Source of the DNA: Gammaproteobacteria bacterium UBA4475
Lineage (GTDB): Bacteria > Pseudomonadota > Gammaproteobacteria > Pseudomonadales > Azotimanducaceae
Length of the DNA stretch: 7,613 nt
Reading direction: 5' to 3'
NCBI GenBank assembly: GCA_002389265.1
Contig: DGOD01000103.1
Location: 1-7,613 of the forward strand
Shown here one piece after another: positions 1 to 5,934 of the stretch; the stretch's first letter is position 1, and every line of letters starts with the position of its first letter. Both the position numbers and the translations under genes were made by a program. The notes below the pieces were generated by a model. It did not search any database and was not told the origin of the DNA. It worked only from the letters and a program-made list of their open reading frames with translations.

Positions 1-51
1 CTGACCCGGAGTCTTTACTGACCCTGAGTCTTTACTGACCCGGAACAGTTC
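1..51. repeat. 17-bp tandem repeat, about 2.6 copies
   Basis: Two consecutive 17-base units, 1-17 (CTGACCCGGAGTCTTTA) and 18-34 (CTGACCCTGAGTCTTTA), differ at one base. A third unit starting at 35 matches for its first ten bases (CTGACCCGGA) and then diverges. The array may continue to the left of the window, so its full size is unknown. It contains no start codon and no obvious protein reading, so it looks like an intergenic microrepeat. No function can be assigned. Confidence 0.75.
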
Positions 52-55
52 AACA

Positions 56-97
56 GGAATAGATCAGCTGGAATAGATAAATAGGAATAGATAAACA
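56..97. repeat. 14-bp tandem repeat, three copies
   Basis: The nonamer GGAATAGAT recurs at 56-64, 70-78 and 84-92, an exact 14-base period. The five bases after it vary (CAGCT, AAATA, AAACA). The block begins five bases after the 17-bp repeat block. A related GATCAACAGA follows at 98-107, echoing the CAACAG at 51-56. The phase is constant but the tails are not, which fits slippage-type expansion or a cluster of protein-binding sites. It is too short and has no proper spacers to be a CRISPR array. Confidence 0.7.
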
Positions 98-395
98 GAT
101 CAACAGACTTAGAGCACGGGATTAACCCGCCGATATTGGCATGGCCAGTTGGCCCCCGACCCCTCGTGTCAGCCCACACGTAGCGATTGTTGGCCTGGAT
201 ACTCTCGCAGATTCAACCCTCAGCACAGCTGTTACTGCATACCAAGCCCAATGGCTTGACCTTCACACCGATAAAGCTCATGTTATTCCGCTAAACGCCG
301 AGCCAGCTGGCTCAACGAAAAAATTTAAACGACGGTAGCACGCAAACCGAGCTTAGGCTTCCGTCGCCATTAGCGACACACAGGATTGAAGCCAC
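98..395. other. Leader region with no convincing gene
   Basis: About 300 bases lie between the repeats and the CoA-transferase. A 65-codon open frame runs from ATG 141 to TAG 336-338. It has no ribosome binding site (the bases before it read CGATATTGGC), no motif I recognise and a basic tail (KKFKRR). It could be a small hypothetical protein or a degraded remnant, but I do not call it. No clear -35/-10 pair was found. The last 35 bases contain the inverted repeat listed separately and the ribosome binding site of the next gene. Confidence 0.5.
363..377. promoter_or_regulatory. Inverted repeat just upstream of the CoA-transferase start
   Basis: GTCGC (363-367) and GCGAC (373-377) are perfect complements separated by CATTA, and end 18 bases before the ATG at 396. 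The AGGA ribosome binding element (382-385) lies directly after it. A dyad here could be an operator or a small mRNA hairpin affecting initiation. With only five base pairs per arm it may also be chance. Confidence 0.3.
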
Positions 396-1580
396 ATGAA
401 ACCACTCTCAGGATTACGCGTCCTCGACCTTACACACGTGCTTGCAGGGCCCTACTGCACTTATCAGCTGGGCCTGCTCGGCGCTGATATCACCAAGGTG
501 GAAGCACCCATCGGTGACATGACCAGGATTTGGGGCGGTACTCCCGCACAACTGGCAAAAAGAATAGGTTCGGGCTTCGTGCCTCAAAATGCCGGTAAGC
601 GCAGCATCTGCCTGGACCTAAACAAACCTGAGGCTCAGGCTTGTGCCCGCAAGCTCGCAGAGGCGGCCGACATACTCGTGGAGAACTTTGAAGGCGGGAC
701 GATGGAGAAGTTCTCTTTGGATTACGCAACTGTCTCAGCATTTAATCCAGGCATCATCTATTTGTCGATTTCCGCCTTTGGCCGTAACGGCCCCTATGCC
801 AACCGGCCGGGTTTCGATGATGTGGTGCAAGCTACCTCGGGTTACATGGCCAATAACATCCGCGGTGACGGCCCGATTCGAACCGGTGGGCCGGTACTCG
901 ACTATGCAACCGGTATGCAGGCAGCTTCGGCCGTACTTGCCGCCCTCTTACTAAAGGCCCGCACCGGCAAGGGCCAATACGTTGACTTGGCCATGCAGGA
1001 CGTCGCCATGCTGTTGCTCAACCGGAATACCAGCATCGCTGCATCCACCGGCCTACCCCCAGCACCGGCAGACAATCGCGAAGCACCCTTGCTCGGTCGT
1101 TATCAGTCGAAGGACGGCTACGTTATGCTGGCGGGTTATTTTCCCGATCATTGCCGAGCAATTTGCGCCGCAGTCGGTCTGCCCGAATATGCCGATCTAA
1201 CCAACGCTGCCTTTAAGTCGCGCATTGAGGAGATTGAATCTGCCGTGGAAGCTCAACTTCAGACCAAAACTTCTGCAGTGTGGGATCAGATATTCAGCAC
1301 CGAGAAAGTCGTGGCCGGTGGCGTCCAAAGCCTGGAGGAAACCATCGCATCAGGCCAGCCCACAGCTCGACAACTGACCCAAGAAGTGGCCAGTGCCGCC
1401 GGACCGCAACAGGTCACCACCGCTGGATATCGCATCAATGACGGGGTCTTTGGACCGGACGGAGGAGTTCCCATGTTGGGCCAACATTCCAGTGATATTC
1501 TGCTCGAACTGGGTTACACCAGCGCAGATATCGAGCACCTGATCGCGTCTGGCGCCCTTATTCAGGGCCCAGACGGCTGA
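396..1580 (+). CDS. CaiB/BaiF family III CoA-transferase
   Basis: This is a 394-residue protein of normal length for family III CoA-transferases. These cytosolic enzymes move CoA between carboxylic acids through an aspartyl-CoA thioester intermediate. The N-terminus (GLRVLDLTHVLAGPYC, residues 6-21, then LGADITKVEAP) is the classic family opening. NAGKRSICLDL (65-75) and the GFDDVVQATSGYM block (139-151) follow. The catalytic Asp is predicted at D169 in GGPVLDYATG, the same number as Asp169 of formyl-CoA transferase. The C-terminal LGQHSSDILLELGY (361-374) is the usual closing motif. ATG 396 is preceded by AGGA with a ten-base gap. Donor and acceptor are not predictable; carnitine, bile-acid, oxalate, succinate and methyl-branched acyl-CoA enzymes all belong here. 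The crotonase at the right end suggests acyl-CoA catabolism. Family assignment is firm, substrate unknown. Confidence 0.95.
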   Translation: MKPLSGLRVLDLTHVLAGPYCTYQLGLLGADITKVEAPIGDMTRIWGGTPAQLAKRIGSGFVPQNAGKRSICLDLNKPEAQACARKLAEAADILVENFEGGTMEKFSLDYATVSAFNPGIIYLSISAFGRNGPYANRPGFDDVVQATSGYMANNIRGDGPIRTGGPVLDYATGMQAASAVLAALLLKARTGKGQYVDLAMQDVAMLLLNRNTSIAASTGLPPAPADNREAPLLGRYQSKDGYVMLAGYFPDHCRAICAAVGLPEYADLTNAAFKSRIEEIESAVEAQLQTKTSAVWDQIFSTEKVVAGGVQSLEETIASGQPTARQLTQEVASAAGPQQVTTAGYRINDGVFGPDGGVPMLGQHSSDILLELGYTSADIEHLIASGALIQGPDG

Positions 1581-1764
1581 AGCCAGCAGTGATTCTATCG
1601 CTGAATCGAGCACTCCAGCCATGGTTGAAGGCGGTGCACGAAGGTCATACCAGTCACTGGACGATGCAAAACAGCGCTTAACCTGGTCAGAGTCAGTGCT
1701 GCGCTTGAATAGCAAAGCAGGCGCCTGAGTCATTGAAATTTCGCACTTATTTGGAGGGTGTATT
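1581..1764. other. Intergenic region between CoA-transferase and amidase
   Basis: This stretch of 184 bases has no supported gene. It contains a weak dyad directly after the stop (GATTC/GAATC around 1590-1606) and a perfect 11-base palindrome CCAGT-C-ACTGG at 1650-1660 that could be an operator. Near its right end is the strong GGAGG (1753-1757) serving the amidase. A 35-codon open frame (1621-1728) has no ribosome binding site. No T-tract follows any hairpin, so I do not call a terminator. Confidence 0.45.
1753..1757 (+). promoter_or_regulatory. Strong ribosome binding site that decides the amidase start
   Basis: GGAGG is the best Shine-Dalgarno match in the left half of the window. It lies seven bases upstream of CTG 1765, in frame with the amidase. 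No ATG, GTG or TTG in that frame lies 5-12 bases downstream of it, which argues for CTG (or ATT 1762) initiation. Confidence 0.6.
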
Positions 1765-3195
1765 CTGAATAACAATATAATCGGCTTGTCAGGGGTGCAA
1801 ATCGCCGCACTGATTCGCACGCAGCAAATGTCTGCACTGGAAGTCATGGCAGCGACTCGCCAGCAAGCGGAGCGGATTCAGGTCGCGTGCAACCCATTCG
1901 TCAGCTTCAATTGGGAGCGGGCCATGACTCAAGCCCGCCAGTGCGATCAACGCGTGAGCACCGGCGACAGTGCCGCACTGCCGGCTCTGTTTGGCGTGCC
2001 ATTCTCGGTCAAAGACTTACTCAACACCCGCGATATGTGCACCAGCTATGGCTCACGGTCTTTTCAGCACTACCAGCCAGACAAGGATGTGGTCGCCGTC
2101 TCTCGATTGCGCGCCGCTGGCGCCATTTTAATCGGCAAGACCACCACCCCTGAATTTGCCGCCAAGGTGCTTACCGACTCCGAACTGACAGGCATTACAC
2201 GCAATCCCTGGGACACACAGCGCTCTCCGGGAGGCAGTAGTGGCGGCGCTTGTGTTGCGGCAGCCACCGGCGTCGGGCCACTGGCGGTGAGTACGGATGG
2301 TGGCGGATCCGCCAGAATACCCGCCGCAGCCTGCGGCATACTGGGCCTGAAAGTGACTATGGGGGCGATTCCTCATGAATCCTGGCCGTTTCATTATGGT
2401 AACAACAGCTCAATCTCAATCAACTGCCGACATATCGAGGATCTTGTAGCGAGCTTCAACGCCATGTCTGGCGCCCACACGCTGGACCCCTGGTCTCGGC
2501 GTGCAACAACCAAACTGAGCCTTGCCCCTTCGCCTCAGGGGTCGCCGAACCGCAAAAAAATTCTGTTTATTCCTGCCCTTGGTGGTCAACCCTGTGATCA
2601 AAAAATCTTGACCCTGGTACAGCAAACCGTGACCGATCTGCAACGCGCCGGTTATCAGGTTGACCAGGCAAACAGTGACCCATTGGCCTTCGACCCTGGC
2701 ATCGCCATGCAGCTGATGGCGGCCAATCTGGCAGCGCGGGTCAGGGCCATGACCCCGCAACAGCAAGAATTACTGGGCTCTGGTCTGAAGGTATTATTAT
2801 CCGAAAAGACCTTTAGATCCGACGGTGTGCGCCTACAAGCGGATGCTATGGCACGTTCACAGCTCTATGACAGACTGGAAGGCTTGCTGACGGACTATGC
2901 CATGATCTTGACGCCAACCTTGAATGCCCAACCGCCTCAAGCTGACCCAACCCAGGATCAGCGCGTGCTGATCAATGGTGAGCAACAGGGATTAGCCAGC
3001 TGGTGGTCGCATCTCTCCATCGCCAACTTGACGGGGCATCCTGCCATTTCAATTCCCTGCGGCAGGGATGAGGATGGCCTGCCCGTTGGCCTCCACGCTC
3101 TGGCTGGCTGGGATGCGGAACAGACGCTGGTGGACTTGGCGGCGCAGGTGCAGCGCCTCTACGACTGGACCTACCAGCTACCGACACTGGCTTAA
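1765..3195 (+). CDS. Amidase-signature family hydrolase, probable CTG start
   Basis: This enzyme of the amidase-signature family hydrolyses amide bonds using a Ser-cisSer-Lys triad. Counted from CTG 1765 (476 residues), the triad is Lys83 (PFSVKDLL), cis-Ser158 (SPGGSSGG) and nucleophile Ser182 (TDGGGSARIPA). Spacings of 75 and 24 residues equal those in fatty acid amide hydrolase (142/217/241). Conserved LIGKTTTPEF and the C-terminal NLTGHPAISIPCG are also present, and no signal peptide is seen. Start choice: the frame opens at 1729 and has no ATG or GTG before codon 1828. GGAGG at 1753-1757 sits seven bases before CTG 1765. TTG 1786 is 28 bases away and poorly served; ATT 1762 is possible but too close. 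Starting at 1765 adds NNNIIG ahead of the family-typical LSGVQIAALIR. The substrate is unknown; members include aryl-acylamidases and cyclic-amide hydrolases. Confidence 0.92.
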   Translation: MNNNIIGLSGVQIAALIRTQQMSALEVMAATRQQAERIQVACNPFVSFNWERAMTQARQCDQRVSTGDSAALPALFGVPFSVKDLLNTRDMCTSYGSRSFQHYQPDKDVVAVSRLRAAGAILIGKTTTPEFAAKVLTDSELTGITRNPWDTQRSPGGSSGGACVAAATGVGPLAVSTDGGGSARIPAAACGILGLKVTMGAIPHESWPFHYGNNSSISINCRHIEDLVASFNAMSGAHTLDPWSRRATTKLSLAPSPQGSPNRKKILFIPALGGQPCDQKILTLVQQTVTDLQRAGYQVDQANSDPLAFDPGIAMQLMAANLAARVRAMTPQQQELLGSGLKVLLSEKTFRSDGVRLQADAMARSQLYDRLEGLLTDYAMILTPTLNAQPPQADPTQDQRVLINGEQQGLASWWSHLSIANLTGHPAISIPCGRDEDGLPVGLHALAGWDAEQTLVDLAAQVQRLYDWTYQLPTLA

Positions 3196-3210
3196 CTCTG
3201 CGGTTTCGTA

Positions 3211-3238
3211 CCGCCAGGCTGCGCTAGTCCTCAGGCGG
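3211..3238 (+). terminator. Weak hairpin after the amidase gene
   Basis: CCGCC (3211-3215) pairs with GGCGG (3234-3238), and two further G-C pairs form inside after a small internal loop, leaving a loop of about ten bases. It begins 15 bases after the amidase stop. No run of T follows, so it is at best an imperfect terminator or a transcript-end stabiliser. Confidence 0.25.
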
Positions 3239-3302
3239 CTGAGCAACTGATGCTGGTGGCCCGCTGATTGCTTGATCTGGCCCAATATTAGCGCGCCGGA
3301 TC

Positions 3303-3319
3303 CAGTGTAAATTGCACTG
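3303..3319. promoter_or_regulatory. 17-bp near-perfect palindrome before the prenyltransferase
   Basis: CAGTGTAAATTGCACTG is symmetric at seven of its eight base pairs, the only mismatch being the sixth pair (T/G). It lies 33 bases upstream of the prenyltransferase ATG. The AT-rich centre and CAGTG/CACTG arms are typical of a dimeric repressor site, so it may control the 3353-4985 gene pair. No convincing -35/-10 pair overlaps it, and its regulator is unknown. Confidence 0.35.
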
Positions 3320-3352
3320 TTGTATCGCATCCTGCAGGCATGACACCATCCA

Positions 3353-4276
3353 ATGAATCCCCTCATACGCTTGGGTATCTGGCGCCTCGCCGACCCCAAA
3401 ATCAGTATTACTTCTGCGGCCTCCATGACCATCGGCGCCAGCGTTGCCGCACTGGAGGCGCCACTTGACTGGTCTTGGCTATTGATCACCGGCGTGGCAT
3501 TTTTCTGCATGGAAGTGGCCAAAAACGCCTGGGGCGATGTTTATGATTATGACTCGGGCACCGACCTTGCTGTCGCACCAGAGGATCGCACAGATTTTTC
3601 CGGTGGCAAGCGTGTCATGGTGGACAACCTACTGAGCCGCAGCCAGACCTGGCTGGTGGCCGCGGTGTTTACCGCTCTGGGGTTAGCCTTTGGTGCATTG
3701 ATCGTCATCAGGCAGGAGCCCCATGCCTTCTGGATCGGGATCGCGGGTCTCGTCCTCGGTTGGTCCTATCATGGCCCGCCACTGCAACTGGTATACCGTG
3801 GCTGGGGCGAACTGGCGGTATTGCTGATCTATGGGCCCGTGATCGCCCTCAGCACGTATCTGATCCAACGCCATCAGCTCAGCCTCGATGTCTTGTTGCT
3901 TTCCCTGCCCCTCGGCATCTTCATTACTGCTTTTCTGTGGGTTAACGAATTCCCCGATCACGATGCCGACCTGGCTGCGGACAAGCGTAATCTGGTGGTG
4001 ATACTCGGGCGCCGGCGAGCCAGCCGTCTATTGCCGTTGATTTATCTTAGTGGCTTTCTCCTGCTGCTCGTCATGCCACACATCACGCAGCTGGACAGCG
4101 CAATCTGGTGGGGAACTATCGCTTTGCCAACCGCGGCTCTGGCATGCTACTGGACCTGGCAACAGCCTGAAACCTTTTATCGGCACAAACCTGTTCAGCC
4201 CTTAGCCCTGGTGACCTTTATTCTGTATCCCATCGGTATCTGCGCCGCTCTGAACTTCACGGGCCAAATCAGGTGA
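3353..4276 (+). CDS. UbiA-superfamily (MenA-like) membrane prenyltransferase
   Basis: This is a 307-residue polytopic membrane protein with about eight hydrophobic helices. The family transfers an isoprenyl chain from its diphosphate to an acceptor such as a quinone precursor. The first Asp-rich motif is at residues 58-71 (NAWGDVYDYDSGTD), followed by a GG at 84-85 (FSGGKRVMV), as in MenA-type enzymes. YHGPPLQLVYRGWGE (139-153) is the conserved central block. The second Asp motif is NEFPDHDADLAADKRN (198-213), where Asp202 and Asp206 should bind Mg-diphosphate. In the first motif the usual Asn of N-D-x-x-D is Gly61. The start has only a weak AGG 14 bases upstream (3336-3338), and no better in-frame start exists. 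Its stop is four bases before a phosphoglycosyltransferase start, so the two are almost certainly co-translated. Substrate is unresolved: a quinone ring, a (geranyl)geranyl acceptor or another lipid head group are possible. Confidence 0.88.
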   Translation: MNPLIRLGIWRLADPKISITSAASMTIGASVAALEAPLDWSWLLITGVAFFCMEVAKNAWGDVYDYDSGTDLAVAPEDRTDFSGGKRVMVDNLLSRSQTWLVAAVFTALGLAFGALIVIRQEPHAFWIGIAGLVLGWSYHGPPLQLVYRGWGELAVLLIYGPVIALSTYLIQRHQLSLDVLLLSLPLGIFITAFLWVNEFPDHDADLAADKRNLVVILGRRRASRLLPLIYLSGFLLLLVMPHITQLDSAIWWGTIALPTAALACYWTWQQPETFYRHKPVQPLALVTFILYPIGICAALNFTGQIR

Positions 4277-4280
4277 CCCC

Positions 4281-4985
4281 ATGAGTCGGGCTGGACTCAT
4301 CAGCAAAGGAGTTGTTGATGGGATACTTGCGTTGCTTGGCTTGACTGTATTCGCGCCGTTGATGCTGCTCATCGCGGTCCTAATCCTAATCACCGACGGC
4401 CGCCCCATAGTTTTTCAAGAATATCGTCTTGGCCGTGGCCAGCAGCCTTTCATGCTGTACAAATTCAGGACCCTGGCAGTCGGTCTTGAGGGGCCACTAG
4501 TCGCGACCGGTGATGACCCGCGCATCCATCCCATTGGTCGTGTGTTGCGCCGCTACCATATCGACGAGCTGCCGCAGCTGGTTAACGTCGTGCGCGGCGA
4601 CATGAGCCTGGTAGGCCCCAGACCCATGAAGCCAGAACATGGTCAGCTAGTGCAGCCCATGGCGCTGGCGCGCCTGCTCAGCGTCAAACCGGGCCTCACT
4701 GGACCCGACGCACTAGCCTTCATCGCCGAAGACGATTGCCTCACAGGTCACTCCGCCCCAGCAACCTTGTATGCACAATATTTGCTACCTGAAAAAATAC
4801 GTTGTCAGCTGGCCTATATTGACCAACGGTCTTTCTGGCTGGATTTGGGCTGGCTGTACCGCAGCCTGCGGGACGTCTTCGCCCCAACCACTTATCAGCG
4901 TTCACTGCAGAATTTAACCCGACTGCTGCCCACCGGCCGGTCTCGCATCCAATCCTCCAGGGCGCCCATCAAGCCAGACGAATAA
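4281..4985 (+). CDS. Bacterial sugar transferase (PglC/WcaJ-type phosphoglycosyltransferase)
   Basis: This is a 234-residue member of the monotopic phosphoglycosyltransferase family, which moves a sugar-1-phosphate from a nucleotide sugar to a polyprenyl phosphate at the inner membrane. Residues 11-38 form a single hydrophobic re-entrant segment with Pro26. The Ser before that proline in PglC is Ala25 here. EYRLGRGQQPFMLYKFRT (47-64) matches the family core. The catalytic Asp-Glu dyad is D95-E96 in HIDELPQL, followed by NVVRGDMSLVGPRP (102-115). The KPGLTG block (136-141) and Y-x-x-x-S-x-x-x-D-L near 179-189 are also as expected. There is no large N-terminal multi-helix domain, so it is the short PglC-like form. 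The start is served by AGGTGA (4271-4276), which overlaps the stop of the upstream prenyltransferase. It likely starts a polysaccharide, O-antigen or glycolipid repeat unit. The sugar donor is not predictable. Confidence 0.93.
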   Translation: MSRAGLISKGVVDGILALLGLTVFAPLMLLIAVLILITDGRPIVFQEYRLGRGQQPFMLYKFRTLAVGLEGPLVATGDDPRIHPIGRVLRRYHIDELPQLVNVVRGDMSLVGPRPMKPEHGQLVQPMALARLLSVKPGLTGPDALAFIAEDDCLTGHSAPATLYAQYLLPEKIRCQLAYIDQRSFWLDLGWLYRSLRDVFAPTTYQRSLQNLTRLLPTGRSRIQSSRAPIKPDE

Positions 4986-5078
4986 GCAAACCAACGCGCC
5001 TCAATACCATCCGTTCAGCCTCAGCAACGGTGGTTGGAATCACGTATACTCGCGTCTTTTCTATACGAACAACTGTCT

Positions 5079-5828
5079 ATGGCAATTCTGTGGTCATTGG
5101 ATGAAACCCGCGATGGTCGCTCGACCCGTTACGAGGTCAGAAGTTCAGGGGCGACCCGCCGCCTGTACACCAACGGCGCGTTTCACTCACAATACAATCC
5201 GCATCGCTTATTGGCGGGTGGTGTCTGGGACCTGCTGACGTTACCTGCGCTCTACCGCCCAACGTCCGTTGCCAAGGTATTGATGTTGGGCGTCGGTGGT
5301 GGCGCCGCGATTCATCAATATGTGAATATCTGCGCCGTCGAGCGCATCACTGGCATCGAATTCAATCCGGTACATTTGCAAATCGCCAAGACATTTTTTG
5401 ATTGTCAGGGCCCCACCATTGAATTGATTCACGCCGACGCCTATGCCTGGCTCAAGCGTCACCGGCGTCGATTTGATGTGGTGATCGACGACCTGTTTGT
5501 CGACGGCATTGGTGACCCGATTCGGCCCAATGTGATCGATACTCGGTGGATGCAACAACTCACCGCTCACCTGCGCCCCGGCGGAGTCGTTATTCAAAAC
5601 CATCTCGGACCCGCCAGCGCCCGGCGCGTGGCGAAGGATCCTTGGGTGCGCGCGCATTTCGCTTCGGCAATCCTGTTCGACACCTCGCAGTTTGAAAACG
5701 GCATGCTGGCCTTGTACCAGTCACCGGTCAGCAACCGCCAGGGTCGAAACTTGGCGATCAAGCGCATTCAGGATCTCCATCCAGGCGCCGCCAAAGGCCT
5801 GGATTTCCGCGGTCAGCAATTGTTTTAA
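5079..5828 (+). CDS. Spermidine-synthase-like Rossmann-fold protein
   Basis: From ATG 5079 this is 249 residues with the fold of class I methyltransferases and aminopropyltransferases. The nucleotide-binding motif is VLMLGVGGGAAI (67-78). The acidic residue after strand 2 is Glu94 in ITGIEFNP. HADAYAWL (118-125) and FDVVIDDLFVDG (132-143) follow, the order seen in spermidine synthase. The spermidine-synthase signature is weakened: G-G-G-D-G is replaced by GVGGGA, and the D-S-[ST]-D block reads DDLFVD. It may therefore be a methyltransferase or a SpeE-like protein without polyamine activity. A longer form from TTG 5034 adds 15 unconserved residues. I prefer 5079 because a good -10-like TATACT (5045-5050) would start transcription about 22 bases before it, although no good -35 or ribosome binding site is visible. 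No substrate can be named. Confidence 0.85.
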   Translation: MAILWSLDETRDGRSTRYEVRSSGATRRLYTNGAFHSQYNPHRLLAGGVWDLLTLPALYRPTSVAKVLMLGVGGGAAIHQYVNICAVERITGIEFNPVHLQIAKTFFDCQGPTIELIHADAYAWLKRHRRRFDVVIDDLFVDGIGDPIRPNVIDTRWMQQLTAHLRPGGVVIQNHLGPASARRVAKDPWVRAHFASAILFDTSQFENGMLALYQSPVSNRQGRNLAIKRIQDLHPGAAKGLDFRGQQLF

Positions 5829-5852
5829 GACCCTGACTTAGCACGCCGACCA

Positions 5853-5878
5853 CCAGCAGCGAGACACTCGCAAGCTGG
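5853..5878 (+). terminator. Strong hairpin between the methyltransferase-like gene and the selenoprotein gene
   Basis: CCAGC (5853-5857) and GCGAG (5859-5863) pair with GCTGG (5874-5878) and CTCGC (5867-5871). This gives ten Watson-Crick pairs with a 1/2-base internal loop and an ACA apical loop. It starts 24 bases after the upstream stop. The following bases (CTAAATATGCG) are AT-rich but not a T-tract. A Rho-independent terminator is thus possible but imperfect; an mRNA 3'-end stabiliser is equally plausible. Confidence 0.45.
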
Positions 5879-5934
5879 CTAAATATGCGTTACGCTTTGA
5901 GTCACCATTCATTGACCCAGCAACGGCTAACATC

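Noticed and set aside
1..97. CRISPR array
   Set aside because: Units are 14 and 17 bases with no unique spacers of normal size, and no cas genes are present.
141..338. 65-codon open frame on the + strand as a gene
   Set aside because: It has no ribosome binding site and no recognisable motif; it is described only as part of the leader region.
1621..1728. 35-codon open frame between the CoA-transferase and the amidase
   Set aside because: There is no ribosome binding site or recognisable feature, and it is short enough to be chance.
1350..1847. 165-codon antisense open frame
   Set aside because: Most of it lies opposite the well-supported CoA-transferase and the amidase start, and the translation shows no family features.
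4991..5037. Dyads CCAAC/GTTGG and CCGTT/AACGG after the sugar transferase as a terminator
   Set aside because: Arms are only five bases, loops are long and no T-tract follows.
5045..5050. TATACT as a -10 promoter element for the SpeE-like gene
   Set aside because: The hexamer is good, but no acceptable -35 lies 16-18 bases upstream, so it is only mentioned under the gene.
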